DNA of 64,000 nucleotides from Pseudomonadota bacterium (GCA_023440825.1 JAEXRL010000009.1:62001-126000), one strand, 5' to 3'. Numbered from the stretch's first letter, positions 1 through 9,397 are shown. The notes: generated by a model not told the origin, from the letters alone. A program made the numbers and translations.

Positions 1-747
1 CACCCGCGTAGCATGTTTGCACCTAGCCCTCGCATCATTGTGTGCGTACCTTGTGGTTCCACTCAGGTGGAACGTCGAGCGATACGCGAGTCTGCCTTAG
101 GGGCAGGGGCGAGCCAAGTGTACTTAATCGAAGAACCCATGGCTGCTGCCATAGGCGCTGGTCTGGCTGTGTCGGATGCGAGCGGCTCTATGGTGGTGGA
201 TATTGGCGGCGGCACCACGGAAGTGGCCGTTATCTCTCTAGGTGGCATGGTCTACAAAGGCTCTGTGCGCGTAGGGGGAGATAAGTTCGATGAAGCCATT
301 ATTAACTATATACGCCGTAATTACGGTATGTTAATTGGTGAGCCCACTGCTGAACTGATTAAAAAGTCCATAGGCTCTGCATTCCCCGGTACGGAGATTC
401 GTGAGATTGAAGTCAAAGGACGTAATCTGTCCGAAGGGGTTCCACGTAGTTTTACGGTATCCTCGAACGAAATTCTTGAATCGCTGACGGATCCTCTCAA
501 TCAGATTGTGTCGGCCGTTAAAACTGGCCTAGAGCAAACGCCTCCTGAATTGGGATCGGACATCACAGACAAGGGAATTGCCTTAACTGGTGGGGGTGCT
601 TTGCTGCACGATCTGGATCGTTTGCTCCAGGAAGAAACCGGTCTGCCCGTTGTGGTAGCTGAAGATCCATTAACCTGCGTAGTGCGTGGTTGTGGCGAGG
701 CGCTAGAGCATCTGGAACGCTTAGGCTCCGTTTTTATTCACGACTGA
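1..747 (+). CDS. mreB: Rod shape-determining protein MreB (5' end outside window)
   Basis: Bacterial actin that forms membrane-associated filaments and positions the elongasome for lateral wall synthesis. The frame is open from base 1, so roughly the first 100 of about 347 residues lie upstream; the ATG at 13 is internal. The visible 248 residues begin in the conserved stretch PSPRIIVCVPCGSTQVERR and contain the phosphate-binding motif VDIGGGTTEVAV (residues about 66-77 of the visible part) and the adenosine-binding motif ALTGGGALLHDL near the C-terminus. mreC follows after 49 bases on the same strand, the standard order of the mreBCD-mrdA-rodA cluster. Identification is secure. Confidence 0.97.
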   Translation, partial: HPRSMFAPSPRIIVCVPCGSTQVERRAIRESALGAGASQVYLIEEPMAAAIGAGLAVSDASGSMVVDIGGGTTEVAVISLGGMVYKGSVRVGGDKFDEAIINYIRRNYGMLIGEPTAELIKKSIGSAFPGTEIREIEVKGRNLSEGVPRSFTVSSNEILESLTDPLNQIVSAVKTGLEQTPPELGSDITDKGIALTGGGALLHDLDRLLQEETGLPVVVAEDPLTCVVRGCGEALEHLERLGSVFIHD

Positions 748-796
748 TCCCTGCCAACATCAGTTGACAGCAGACACCTGATGAAGGAAGTAAGTG

Positions 797-1702
797 ATGC
801 GAGAACAGGGAACACTCAGGCTTTTCAAGCGAGGGCCAGCCATCGAATTGCGAGCGGCTGGTTTCTTGCTGATTGCTGTGTGTCTCATTGTTGTGGATGC
901 ACGCTGGACGGTTTTACAACCTGTGCGGCAAGGCTTGGCCATAGCAATTTATCCTTTCCAACGGGCAGTCATGGCACCTCGCGATGCCTTGGCGTATTTC
1001 AATAGCTGGACTGAAGCGGCTTCTTTAGCCCGTTCCGAGAAAGAGGCATTACAGCGTCAACGCATTGAGCTGGCTCAGCTCTCTACACACGCAGCGCAGT
1101 TATTGTCGGAAAACGAGCAGTTACGCCGTTTACTACAGGTTTCCGATACGGTGACTCAGTCATCCGTGGCTGTCGAGGTCTTTTACGAGCCGCCTAACGC
1201 TTTTTCCCATCATTTGATCTTTAATAAAGGCTCGGCAGATGGCATACTGCCAGGCATGCCAGTTATCGACGAGGGCGGTGTGGTCGGGCAGATTATGCGC
1301 GTGACTCCGTTTACCGCCGAGGCAGCCTTGTTGACCGATGATAAAGTGTCCATACCAGTGCAGGTCTTGCGTAATGGCTTGCGCTTGATCGCTTTTGGTG
1401 GAAATCAGTCCGGCCGGATTGAAGCGCGTTACCTGACTGCTGATGTCGACCTAGAGGAAGGGGACACCTTAATTACTAGCGGTATTGGAGGCTTATTTCC
1501 AGCTGGCCTACCAGTGGGTACGGTAGAGCGCATAGAACGGGATGTTGCGTCTGGCTTTGCCCAGGCAGTTGTGAAGCCTTTGTCGCACCCCGAGCGCTAT
1601 CGTCACTTTCTGGTCTTGTTAGTCTCCGTTTCCGATAAACCCGATTTACAGGACTCTCAGACCAATGGTGAGCAAGAGCAGCAAACAGGCTCCACCAAAT
1701 AA
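797..1702 (+). CDS. mreC: Rod shape-determining protein MreC
   Basis: Bitopic inner-membrane protein whose periplasmic part activates PBP2/RodA in the elongasome. 301 residues: short cytoplasmic tail, one membrane span at about residues 14-34, a coiled coil at about 60-110 (rich in E, Q, L), then the double beta-barrel domain, and a polar Q/E-rich tail. A GTG lies one codon upstream at 794; I chose the ATG at 797 because the AAGGAAG at 784-790 is well spaced for it. The 3' end overlaps mreD by 38 bases, suggesting translational coupling. Confidence 0.95.
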   Translation: MREQGTLRLFKRGPAIELRAAGFLLIAVCLIVVDARWTVLQPVRQGLAIAIYPFQRAVMAPRDALAYFNSWTEAASLARSEKEALQRQRIELAQLSTHAAQLLSENEQLRRLLQVSDTVTQSSVAVEVFYEPPNAFSHHLIFNKGSADGILPGMPVIDEGGVVGQIMRVTPFTAEAALLTDDKVSIPVQVLRNGLRLIAFGGNQSGRIEARYLTADVDLEEGDTLITSGIGGLFPAGLPVGTVERIERDVASGFAQAVVKPLSHPERYRHFLVLLVSVSDKPDLQDSQTNGEQEQQTGSTK

Positions 1703-2243
1703 GCTCAGACGTTCACAACTTAGTGATCTTCAGCCTATCGATACACAGCCCTTTCTCAAGGCGGCGCATCCTTTATGGGTGTGGAGTAGCCTGTTTTTCA
1801 TGTGGCTGATTTCTTTGCTGCCTTGGCGCTTATGGGTGTATGCACCGGATATGCTGTTGCTGATGCTGGCATTTTGGGCCGTACATGCGCCCAATCGTGT
1901 GCCTTTGAGCTTGGCGTTTGCGCTGGGTCTGCTCATGGATGTACACGATGGTGCCATGCTGGGTGAGCACGCCCTGACTTATGTACTAGTGGTGTTTGGT
2001 GCGCGCGTCTTGCGTAAGCGTATGTTGCAGTTCAACGTATGGACGCACATTATGCATATGCTGCCTGTATTTTTGTTTGCTCAACTGGCAGGCCGAATTG
2101 CCCATGCATGGGTAGCCGGCGAGTGGGGAGGCTGGGCTTGGGTCAGCTCTACCTTGCTGACACTGGCTATTTGGTCCTTGGTGGATATCGTTATGTTTTT
2201 GCCGCAGCGTCGCTTGGATGAGTCCGACGCTCGTGGCAGTTAA
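1665..2243 (+). CDS. mreD: Rod shape-determining protein MreD
   Basis: Small integral membrane component of the elongasome. 192 residues with a hydrophilic N-terminus (about 40 residues) followed by about five hydrophobic spans, and the family signature region with LLMDVHDGAMLGEHALTYV in the middle. The start at 1665 lies inside mreC; the next ATG (1800) would remove the first span, so the upstream start is kept although no clear ribosome-binding site is visible. It is followed by mrdA after 11 bases. Confidence 0.9.
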   Translation: MVSKSSKQAPPNKLRRSQLSDLQPIDTQPFLKAAHPLWVWSSLFFMWLISLLPWRLWVYAPDMLLLMLAFWAVHAPNRVPLSLAFALGLLMDVHDGAMLGEHALTYVLVVFGARVLRKRMLQFNVWTHIMHMLPVFLFAQLAGRIAHAWVAGEWGGWAWVSSTLLTLAIWSLVDIVMFLPQRRLDESDARGS

Positions 2244-2254
2244 GTTCTTTTATC

Positions 2255-4171
2255 ATGTTCGAGTTTAAGCAAACCAAACATGTTTTACGCAAACGTACCC
2301 TGATACGTGCTTGCGTGGCAGGAGCGGTGGCATGCCTGCTGTTTGGAGTGCTAGGTGCTCGGCTTTGGTATTTGCAGGTTGTACGATACGAAGGTCTGGC
2401 GGCGCGAGCGGATCAAAACCGAATAGCGGTGGTGCCCATTACGCCTAGACGAGGCGAGATTCTGGATCGTAACGGGGTGGTGTTGGCGCGTAATTATCGG
2501 GACTACACCTTGATGGTGGTGCCGGCCAAGGTTAAAGAGCCGCTTAACGATATGCTCGACAGGCTGGGCGAGTTTGTATATTTAAGCCCCCGAGACAAGC
2601 GTTTGTTCACCCGTGCGGTTGAGCAAAGTAGCCGCTATGCACAAATTTTGTTGCGCTCTAATTTGAATGAAGACGAAGCCTCTTGGTTTGCGACCCGCTC
2701 TTACGAGTTTCCTGGCGTAGATCTGCAGGCGCGCTGGGTCAGAGAATACCCCGAGGGCGAGGCGGCTGCGCACGTGATTGGCTATGTGGGTCGTATATCA
2801 GAGCTGGACTACACACAATTGGAGCAGAGCGGTGAGTTGGGAAACTACCGAGGCACCCAAGTTATTGGTAAAAAAGGCATAGAAAAAACCTGGGAGGCTC
2901 AACTGCATGGGCGTACAGGTATAGAAGAAGTAGAAGTGGCTGCGTCGGGCCGTCCGGTTCGCACCTTGAGCCGTGTTGACCCCGTACCGGGCTCTAACTT
3001 GCGTTTGTCCCTGGATATAGAGTTACAAAAAATTGCGGAAGCACAGTTCGCTGGCAAGCGGGGTGCTTTGGTGGCGATAGAGCCAGCCACGGGGGAAATA
3101 TTGGCCCTGGTGTCAGCCCCTTCTTTTGATCCTAATCTGTTTATTGATGGCATTGATGTCGAGAATTGGCGTCGTTTAAATGAATCGCCTGATCATCCTC
3201 TGATTAATCGCCCCTTATATGGCACGTATCCGATTGGATCTACGTATAAGCCTTTTGTAGCGCTGGCGGCGCTGGAGCTGAACCGGCGTAAGGCGACTGA
3301 TCGTTTGCCCGACCCGGGCTTTTATGAGTTTGGTGGACAGCGGTTTCGTAATGCTGGAGGGGCAGTGTATGGCATGACTGACATGCATCGTGCGCTGGTG
3401 GTGTCCTCGGATACCTACTTTTATTCCTTAGGCCCTGAAATAGGTGTGGACAATCTGCACGACTTTATGCAGCCATTTGGCTTCGGACAGGTTACCGGCA
3501 TAGATTTGGATGGTGAGCGTCGTGGAGTGCTGCCTTCGACCGAGTGGAAGCGACGCGCCTTTGCTAAGCAGCCCGAGCAGCAGCGCTGGTACACCGGTGA
3601 AAGTATATCGGTGGCGGTTGGGCAGGGGTATAACTCTTTTACCTTGCTGCAGTTAGCTCAGGCAACCTCCACGCTGGCCAACGACGGGGTGTATATGACT
3701 CCACACTTGGTAAGTCAGGTAGTGAATCCGTATACCGAGCAGGTGCAAGAAACGGTGCGTGTCAGTACACATACGATTCCCTTAAAACCCGAGCATCTTC
3801 AGGTTGTGAAGCGGGCGATGGAAGGTGTCATACGTCAGGGAACGGCACGCCGTGCCTTCGTGGGAGCTCCCTATCAGGCTGCTGGAAAAACAGGAACCGC
3901 TCAGGTGTTTAGCTTGCGTGGCGCAAAATATAACGCTCAGGCCATTGACGAGCGCTTGCGCGATCACGCCTTGTTTATGGCCTATGCTCCTGCGGATGAG
4001 CCCAAAATTGCCGTAGCACTTATCGCTGAAAATGCGGGCTGGGGAGGCGCGGTAGCAGCGCCTATGGCGCGTAAAGTGTTTGATTACTGGCTGGTGGATC
4101 GTCCAGGCCAGTACCAGCCCATACCTGTAGGGCAAACACAGTCTGAAGCGGGTACGGTTGAGGCTCCATGA
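2255..4171 (+). CDS. mrdA: Penicillin-binding protein 2, elongation transpeptidase
   Basis: Class B PBP that cross-links peptidoglycan during elongation, working with RodA. 638 residues: N-terminal membrane anchor at about 20-40, dimerisation/pedestal domain to about 250, transpeptidase domain after that. The three active-site motifs are all intact: SxxK as STYK at 329-332 (nucleophile Ser329), SSD at 384-386 and KTGT at 545-548. Length matches the family. The stop overlaps the rodA start (ATGA), so the two partners are translationally coupled. Confidence 0.97.
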   Translation: MFEFKQTKHVLRKRTLIRACVAGAVACLLFGVLGARLWYLQVVRYEGLAARADQNRIAVVPITPRRGEILDRNGVVLARNYRDYTLMVVPAKVKEPLNDMLDRLGEFVYLSPRDKRLFTRAVEQSSRYAQILLRSNLNEDEASWFATRSYEFPGVDLQARWVREYPEGEAAAHVIGYVGRISELDYTQLEQSGELGNYRGTQVIGKKGIEKTWEAQLHGRTGIEEVEVAASGRPVRTLSRVDPVPGSNLRLSLDIELQKIAEAQFAGKRGALVAIEPATGEILALVSAPSFDPNLFIDGIDVENWRRLNESPDHPLINRPLYGTYPIGSTYKPFVALAALELNRRKATDRLPDPGFYEFGGQRFRNAGGAVYGMTDMHRALVVSSDTYFYSLGPEIGVDNLHDFMQPFGFGQVTGIDLDGERRGVLPSTEWKRRAFAKQPEQQRWYTGESISVAVGQGYNSFTLLQLAQATSTLANDGVYMTPHLVSQVVNPYTEQVQETVRVSTHTIPLKPEHLQVVKRAMEGVIRQGTARRAFVGAPYQAAGKTGTAQVFSLRGAKYNAQAIDERLRDHALFMAYAPADEPKIAVALIAENAGWGGAVAAPMARKVFDYWLVDRPGQYQPIPVGQTQSEAGTVEAP

Positions 4172-5313
4172 AAAAACTTTATCTCTACTTAGTGCGGGCG
4201 TTGACGGCTTTTGACTGGCCTTTGCTGACCTTGCTGGCTATGATGGCCGCCTTGGGGCTAACCGTTATGCATTCCGCGGTGGGTGGCACAGATGGGCGGT
4301 TTGCTGATCAGACTCATCACTTTTTGTTCGCCTTTTTGGTGCTTTGGGTGGCCGCGCTGATCTCTCCTAAAGGCTGGAAAATATTGGCCCCTGTGGTGTA
4401 TGTGGTGGCCGTCGTGTTGTTGTTAGGGGTGGAGTTTTTTGGCGTCACCAGTAAGGGGGCGACGCGTTGGCTAGAGATAGGCTTTACGCGTATTCAGCCA
4501 TCTGAAATGTCTAAGATAGCCGTGCCTTTAATGGTGGCCTGGTTTTTTGATCGTAATCAAACTGGTAATTTGCGCTTGCTCGATTTCATAGGTGCTAGCG
4601 TTCTATTATTGCTGCCCTTTTTGTTGATCGTGAAGCAGCCCGATCTGGGTACAGCACTATTGGTGTTTGCCGCGGGTTTTTGTGTTATTTATTTTGCTGG
4701 GCTTTCATTTAAATTATTGGCGCCGGTCGTGATTATATTGGTGCTGGTAATTGGCGGCCTGCTGTATTACGAAGACACTATCTGTCAGCAAAATTTTGAT
4801 TGGGTGGTGTTGCGCGAATACCAGAAAAACCGTGTATGTACCTTGTTAAATCCTAGTAGTGACCCATTAGGAAAAGGGTTTCATACCATTCAGTCTATGA
4901 TTGCGATTGGCTCGGGTGGAGTCTATGGCAAAGGATACATGGCTGGTACGCAGTCTCACCTGGATTTCATCCCTGAGCGCACAACCGATTTTATCTTTGC
5001 AGTGTTTGCGGAAGAGTTCGGCTTATACGGCGGGGTGATGCTGCTGGTACTTTATGGCCTCATGATAGCCCGGGGGCTAAGCATAACCGTGGCGGCACAA
5101 ACGCAGTTCGAGCGCTTACTGGCTGGCTCCATGTCCATGATGTTATTTGTTTACGTGTTTGTGAATGTGGGCATGGTCACCGGCATTTTGCCGGTGGTAG
5201 GCGTACCGTTGCCCTTTTTAAGCTATGGCGGTACGGCCTTAATGACGCTAGGCGTAGCCAGCGGAATATTGATGAGCGTGAGTCGTAGTAAGCCAGCGCG
5301 TAGCCAGACTTAA
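4168..5313 (+). CDS. rodA: Peptidoglycan glycosyltransferase RodA (SEDS family)
   Basis: Polytopic SEDS protein that polymerises lipid II into glycan strands in the elongasome; partner of PBP2. 381 residues with about ten hydrophobic spans. Family landmarks visible include KGATRWLEIGFTRIQPSEMSK (N-terminal half), the loop motif QSHLDFIPERTTDFIFA and the C-terminal PFLSYGGTALM. It overlaps mrdA by four bases. Its TAA stop shares the palindromic TTAA at 5310-5313 with the stop of mutY on the opposite strand, leaving no space for a terminator between the convergent genes. Confidence 0.97.
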   Translation: MKKLYLYLVRALTAFDWPLLTLLAMMAALGLTVMHSAVGGTDGRFADQTHHFLFAFLVLWVAALISPKGWKILAPVVYVVAVVLLLGVEFFGVTSKGATRWLEIGFTRIQPSEMSKIAVPLMVAWFFDRNQTGNLRLLDFIGASVLLLLPFLLIVKQPDLGTALLVFAAGFCVIYFAGLSFKLLAPVVIILVLVIGGLLYYEDTICQQNFDWVVLREYQKNRVCTLLNPSSDPLGKGFHTIQSMIAIGSGGVYGKGYMAGTQSHLDFIPERTTDFIFAVFAEEFGLYGGVMLLVLYGLMIARGLSITVAAQTQFERLLAGSMSMMLFVYVFVNVGMVTGILPVVGVPLPFLSYGGTALMTLGVASGILMSVSRSKPARSQT

Positions 5314-6398
5314 AACAACTCTGGCGTGCTGGGCATGGCTAAGCCCTCTAGTATTTTGCGTACTGGGGCAGGTAAAGCGGCCTGCTCGATCTGATCCAGC
5401 TTTAACCATTGCTCCGTGAGCGCTAAGGGCTCGTGTAGGCTAAAGCTTGAAACATCGCACAGCCACGGGCTGATATGCAGTTTGAAATGCGAAAAAACAT
5501 GCTGAAAACTGGCCAGGCGCACTGGAAGAACACTGGGGTTATAGCGACGTGCCAGAGCCAATAATTGCGGTTCGTCGACAAGCTCAGGCAGGCTCAGCAA
5601 GCCACCCCAAATACCTTCGTCTGGTCGTTGCTGGAGTAGTACGGAGCCATTCGACCTGACGATGAGCATATGGCAATAGCGCTCGTCTTGTGCTTTACGC
5701 TGTTTTTTTGTTGGTAGATCACTCTGTGCCTGATGAGCATTGGCATAGCAGGCCAGGCTGAGCGGGCAGCGATCACAGGAAGGCTTGCTACGGGTACAGC
5801 ATTGTGAGCCTAAGTCCATTAAGCCTTGTGTGTACGCGCTCATGTCCAGGTCCAGCGGTGCCTTGGCCACCACGTCGTCGGCTATTTGCCAGAGCTGCTG
5901 CTCTACCGCACGTCGCTGAGTTTCACCATAAATACCAAAGTAACGGGTAAATACCCGTTTTACATTGCCATCCATAATAGGGCTGCGTTCACCGAAACAG
6001 AATGCAGCGATGGCCGCGGCCGTAGAGCGCCCTATACCCGGTAAAGTGGCTAAATCTTTGGCCTGTTGTGGAAACTGTCCTTGCCAGTGCTGCATAACCG
6101 CTTGAGCACAACGATGCAAATTGCGTGCGCGGGCATAATAGCCCAGGCCTGCCCAATAGGGCATGACTTCCTCTTGTTCGGCTGCCGCCAGGCTGGCTAC
6201 GTCGGGAAAGCGTTCGAGAAAACGTGCATAGTAAGCCAAGACCGTGCTGACCTGAGTTTGTTGCAGCATAATTTCTGATAGCCAGACTTTGTACGGATCG
6301 CGAGTATGTTGCCAAGGTAAATGATGACGGCCATGCTGTTTTTGCCACGTCACCACATGGCTGGCAAACAGGGATAGGGGAAGGAGAGATTCGGTCAT
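5310..6398 (-). CDS. mutY: Adenine DNA glycosylase MutY
   Basis: Removes adenine mispaired with 8-oxoguanine or guanine in base-excision repair. With the ATG at 6398 the protein has 362 residues; the frame stays open to 6518 but the extra 40 residues are proline-rich and not family-like. Visible: catalytic Glu42 in SEIMLQQTQV, helix-hairpin-helix LPGIGRSTAAAI (119-130), catalytic Asp143 in MDGNVKRVF, and the [4Fe-4S] cluster ligands C201, C208, C211, C217 (spacing C-x6-C-x2-C-x5-C). The C-terminal about 125 residues form the NUDIX-like oxoG-recognition domain. It lies 89 bases downstream of ftsX on the same strand. Confidence 0.95.
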   Translation of the reverse strand: MTESLLPLSLFASHVVTWQKQHGRHHLPWQHTRDPYKVWLSEIMLQQTQVSTVLAYYARFLERFPDVASLAAAEQEEVMPYWAGLGYYARARNLHRCAQAVMQHWQGQFPQQAKDLATLPGIGRSTAAAIAAFCFGERSPIMDGNVKRVFTRYFGIYGETQRRAVEQQLWQIADDVVAKAPLDLDMSAYTQGLMDLGSQCCTRSKPSCDRCPLSLACYANAHQAQSDLPTKKQRKAQDERYCHMLIVRSNGSVLLQQRPDEGIWGGLLSLPELVDEPQLLALARRYNPSVLPVRLASFQHVFSHFKLHISPWLCDVSSFSLHEPLALTEQWLKLDQIEQAALPAPVRKILEGLAMPSTPELF

Positions 6399-6487
6399 GA
6401 AAAAAGGAAAGACGGGTGGATGGAGCCAGCCCCCAGGCTGCCAGGGCAGTGAAGGGGGCAAGACTCGTGCGTGGACAGTCAGGCTGC

Positions 6488-7396
6488 TTAGTACTGGGTG
6501 TTGCGCGTCACAGACCAACGCGCCGCAGTAGCGGCGAGTATGGCGACCGCAATGGCGCCAGTAATCAGAGTGGAGGCTGTGGGCATATGCAGGGTAAGCT
6601 GGGTACCGTAACTGGCTGCCAGTTGGGTCAAGGCCTCGTTAAGAGGACTTAAGGCGGCACGGGCAATCACGCAGGCTAAGGCACTGGCCACCAAACCGGT
6701 CAGGGCGCCCAAATAAAGGAAGGGGCGTCTGACAAAGCCCTCATCAGCACCTACCAAACGTGCTACGGCTATCTCTTCACGCTGACTAAGTGCTTGTAAA
6801 CGTACGGTATTAAATACGGTAGCGACGACCACGATGCCAACACTGGCCACCAGAATCCACAGGCCAATTTCAATAAAGCGTAAAATTGACTCCAGTTTTT
6901 GCACCCATTCACTGTCAAGCTGGACGGTATCAATAGCTGGCCAGGTGGAAAGCTCGGTGGCTAAGGTGGTGGCTCGCGCAGACAGATCAGGGGCGTCTAA
7001 CAGCGTGATAACCAGTGCATGCGGTAAAGGGTTATCCGGCAGCACTTCCAGGGCCTGTGCCCACGCCGGATTGGCTTTTAGGCCGGCTAGAGCCTGATCG
7101 CGTTCGATAATGCGTATCCCGGACAGTAATTCACCAAAACGTTCTTGAATGTGTGCAGCGCTGCTCTGGGCATCCGTAAGCTTGGCGTCTTGTTGCATAA
7201 ATACCGTCAGCTCAGGCGAGATAGGTGTCTCACGCACGACGGGTTGCGCAGACTGCAGGATGGCACCGCCCAAGATAGGAATCGATAAGGTTAAGGCAAT
7301 GACCAGCAAATTGGCTAGCGAGGAAAAAGGCTGCACAGTTAAGCGACGCAGCGCCACTCTAAAGGCGTAGTGATGGTACCTGAGCCAGCGCTTCAT
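6488..7396 (-). CDS. ftsX: Cell division ABC transporter permease FtsX
   Basis: Membrane partner of FtsE; the complex regulates septal peptidoglycan hydrolases through periplasmic activators. 302 residues: first span at about 24-46, a periplasmic domain of about 110 residues, then three further spans from about 170 to the C-terminus, the usual FtsX layout. Its start overlaps the ftsE stop by four bases (7393-7396), so the two are coupled. Confidence 0.94.
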   Translation of the reverse strand: MKRWLRYHHYAFRVALRRLTVQPFSSLANLLVIALTLSIPILGGAILQSAQPVVRETPISPELTVFMQQDAKLTDAQSSAAHIQERFGELLSGIRIIERDQALAGLKANPAWAQALEVLPDNPLPHALVITLLDAPDLSARATTLATELSTWPAIDTVQLDSEWVQKLESILRFIEIGLWILVASVGIVVVATVFNTVRLQALSQREEIAVARLVGADEGFVRRPFLYLGALTGLVASALACVIARAALSPLNEALTQLAASYGTQLTLHMPTASTLITGAIAVAILAATAARWSVTRNTQY

Positions 7397-8064
7397 GCTT
7401 GTACTCCAGGAAAGTCACTAAAACGTCCTGCCTCAATCAGCAAGGTTCTACGAGCATAATGTGCCATCAGGCGTCTGTCGTGAGAGGCAATCAGGGTGGT
7501 CACGCCGACCCGGTTAAAGTCGCGGAACACGTCCATGATACGGCGAGCACTGTCAGCATCCAGGTTGGCAGTAGGCTCATCCGCAATCAGGATAGCGGGG
7601 CGATTCACGATAGCGCGTGCAATGGCCAAGCGTTGTTGCTCGCCACCTGACATTTCCACTGGATTGTGTCCCTCTTTGCCTGCAAGACCCACTTTTTCCA
7701 TAGCAGCACGTGCCCGGGTTTGAGCCGTGCGTTGATCTAGGCCGATTACCGCCAAAGGCACCATGACGTTTTCTAAAGCGCTGCGGTCATACAGCAGATG
7801 GGTGTCTTGCAAAATGACCCCTACCGCGCGTCGCAAATAAGGACGAGCTCTGGCCGAGAGCCTATCGACACGATGCTCTTTCAAGGTAACAGAGCCTCGA
7901 CTGGGGGGCTCTAGACCACCTATTAGGCGCAGCAGAGTCGATTTTCCCGCTCCAGAAGGGCCTGAAACGAAGACAAACTCTCCTGCCTGTACGGAAAAAT
8001 TGAGGTCTGCAAGAATATTTCTACCCCGCCCGTAAGACTTGAATACGTGTTGGAACTCTATCAT
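7393..8064 (-). CDS. ftsE: Cell division ABC transporter ATP-binding protein FtsE
   Basis: ATPase of the FtsEX divisome complex. From the ATG at 8064 the protein has 223 residues, the normal FtsE length, beginning MIEFQHVFKSYGRG; the frame extends 45 codons further upstream but that part has no family resemblance. Walker A GPSGAGKST at about 35-43, ABC signature MSGGEQQRLA, Walker B ILIADEP followed by the H-loop in LIASHDRRLM are all intact. Ribosome-binding site is weak. It is the first gene of ftsE-ftsX-(mutY). Confidence 0.95.
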   Translation of the reverse strand: MIEFQHVFKSYGRGRNILADLNFSVQAGEFVFVSGPSGAGKSTLLRLIGGLEPPSRGSVTLKEHRVDRLSARARPYLRRAVGVILQDTHLLYDRSALENVMVPLAVIGLDQRTAQTRARAAMEKVGLAGKEGHNPVEMSGGEQQRLAIARAIVNRPAILIADEPTANLDADSARRIMDVFRDFNRVGVTTLIASHDRRLMAHYARRTLLIEAGRFSDFPGVQA

Positions 8065-8210
8065 GTGGTTAGTAGTGGGAACAGTTGCACGCGATTGGAG
8101 AAAACTCAGAAACTGGCCGCAGCACAGTTTTAAGGTTCTATGGTTACTCCGACAGCCTGAATAGTAAAGGGATATTCCCGATATGGGTTTATGCCACAAG
8201 CCATTACGAT

Positions 8211-8240
8211 TTGAAACCTGAAGCTTGCAACAATTGTAAT
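8211..8240 (+). promoter_or_regulatory. Candidate sigma-70 promoter of aapJ
   Basis: TTGAAA at 8211-8216 and TGTAAT at 8235-8240, spacer 18 bases, with a strong AGGAGGTGA ribosome-binding site at 8266-8274 ahead of the ATG at 8281. This 216-base region between the divergent ftsE and aapJ genes holds no other recognisable element. Prediction by eye only. Confidence 0.4.
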
Positions 8241-8280
8241 CCGCATCCCTTTGCTAAAAGTAAACAGGAGGTGACATATC

Positions 8281-9297
8281 ATGAGGTTAATTCAGACCAT
8301 CGCTGTTGCAACTATTCTAGCTGGATTTTCCAGTCTTGCAGCGGCCAACCAAACCTTAGACGCAGTAAAACAAAAAGGTTTTGTGCAGTGCGGGGCATCC
8401 ACAGGAATAGCCGGCTTTTCCATTGCTGATAGTAAAGGCAATTGGACAGGCATAGATGTAGACGCTTGCAGAGCCATCGCCGCGGCGATATTCGGTGATG
8501 CCGGCAAGTTTAAAATTACCCCACTGACTACACAGCAACGTTTCACCGCTTTGCAGTCGGGCGAGATAGATGTTCTGACCCGCAATACCACAGCGACTGT
8601 CACGCGCGACACTACGCTGGGACTGATGAGCACTGGCACGAATTATTATGATAGCCAGGGCGTCATGGTGAAAAAATCGTTGGGGGTGAATAGCGCCAAG
8701 GAGCTGGACGGTGCAGCGGTGTGTGTACAGCCAGGCACAACCACCGAATTGAACTTGGCCGACTGGTTCCGGGCGCAAGGAATTCAGTTCAACCCCGTCG
8801 TGATTAATAACCCCGAAGAGGCGATGCGGTCATTTACGTCTGGGCGTTGTGATGCCTTCACCACGGATAAGTCAGGCTTGGCGTCTATGCGAGCGTCTCA
8901 GGGTAGCCCTGAGGACTTCATTATTTTGCCCGAGGATTTCTCCAAAGAGCCCTTAGGACCTATGGTGCGTCAGGGCGATGACGAGTGGTTTACCTTGGTA
9001 CGCTGGACCTTAAATGCCATGCTGGAGGCTGAGGAGTATGGTATTACGTCAGCAAATGTGGATGAAATGCTGAAAAGCGATAATCCAAATATCCAGCGTA
9101 TTTTGGGTGTTAGCGGTGAAATGGGTAAAGGCTTGAAACTGGATAACAATTGGGCCTACAACATCATCAAGCAAGTCGGTAACTACGGAGAGGTTTTTGA
9201 CCGTAACGTAGGCAGTAAAACTCCCCTCAAGCTGGAGCGCGGTTTGAACGCACAATGGCGTGATGGCGGTCTGATGTATGGATGGCCAGTAAGGTAA
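8281..9297 (+). CDS. aapJ: General L-amino-acid ABC transporter, periplasmic binding protein
   Basis: Solute-binding protein of the Aap system, which imports a broad range of L-amino acids. 338 residues with a cleavable signal peptide (charged MR, hydrophobic core about 5-20, probable cleavage after SLAAA before NQTL). The mature part has the family-3 binding-protein features, including the start region KGFVQCGAS and the segment WTGIDVDACRAIAAAIFG. Strong ribosome-binding site AGGAGGTGA. It is followed by permease and ATPase genes in the order J-Q-M-P, which supports Aap rather than a cystine or glutamine system. Confidence 0.92.
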   Translation: MRLIQTIAVATILAGFSSLAAANQTLDAVKQKGFVQCGASTGIAGFSIADSKGNWTGIDVDACRAIAAAIFGDAGKFKITPLTTQQRFTALQSGEIDVLTRNTTATVTRDTTLGLMSTGTNYYDSQGVMVKKSLGVNSAKELDGAAVCVQPGTTTELNLADWFRAQGIQFNPVVINNPEEAMRSFTSGRCDAFTTDKSGLASMRASQGSPEDFIILPEDFSKEPLGPMVRQGDDEWFTLVRWTLNAMLEAEEYGITSANVDEMLKSDNPNIQRILGVSGEMGKGLKLDNNWAYNIIKQVGNYGEVFDRNVGSKTPLKLERGLNAQWRDGGLMYGWPVR

Positions 9298-9318
9298 ACT
9301 TTCAGCTCAGGCAGTTCA

Positions 9319-9379
9319 GCCACTTTGCTCTGGCCGGCAAAGTGGCCATCGCATAACGCAAAGCGGCGTGCCGCTTTGC
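9319..9379 (+). promoter_or_regulatory. Two intergenic hairpins between aapJ and aapQ
   Basis: Two perfect inverted repeats lie in the 100-base gap: GCCACTTTG (9319-9327) with CAAAGTGGC (9338-9346), and GCAAAGCGGC (9358-9367) with GCCGCTTTGC (9370-9379). There is no U-run, so they are not typical terminators. Such hairpins after a binding-protein gene commonly stabilise upstream mRNA or reduce read-through so that binding protein exceeds permease; that role is inferred. The two arms share GCAAAG/CTTTGC, so alternative pairing between hairpins is possible. Confidence 0.6.
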
Positions 9380-9397
9380 ACTTACTGGCAGCACTGT

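Noticed and set aside
8065..8280. Sigma-54 promoter for the aap operon
   Set aside because: No GG-N10-GC arrangement at a suitable position was found; a sigma-70 type fits better.
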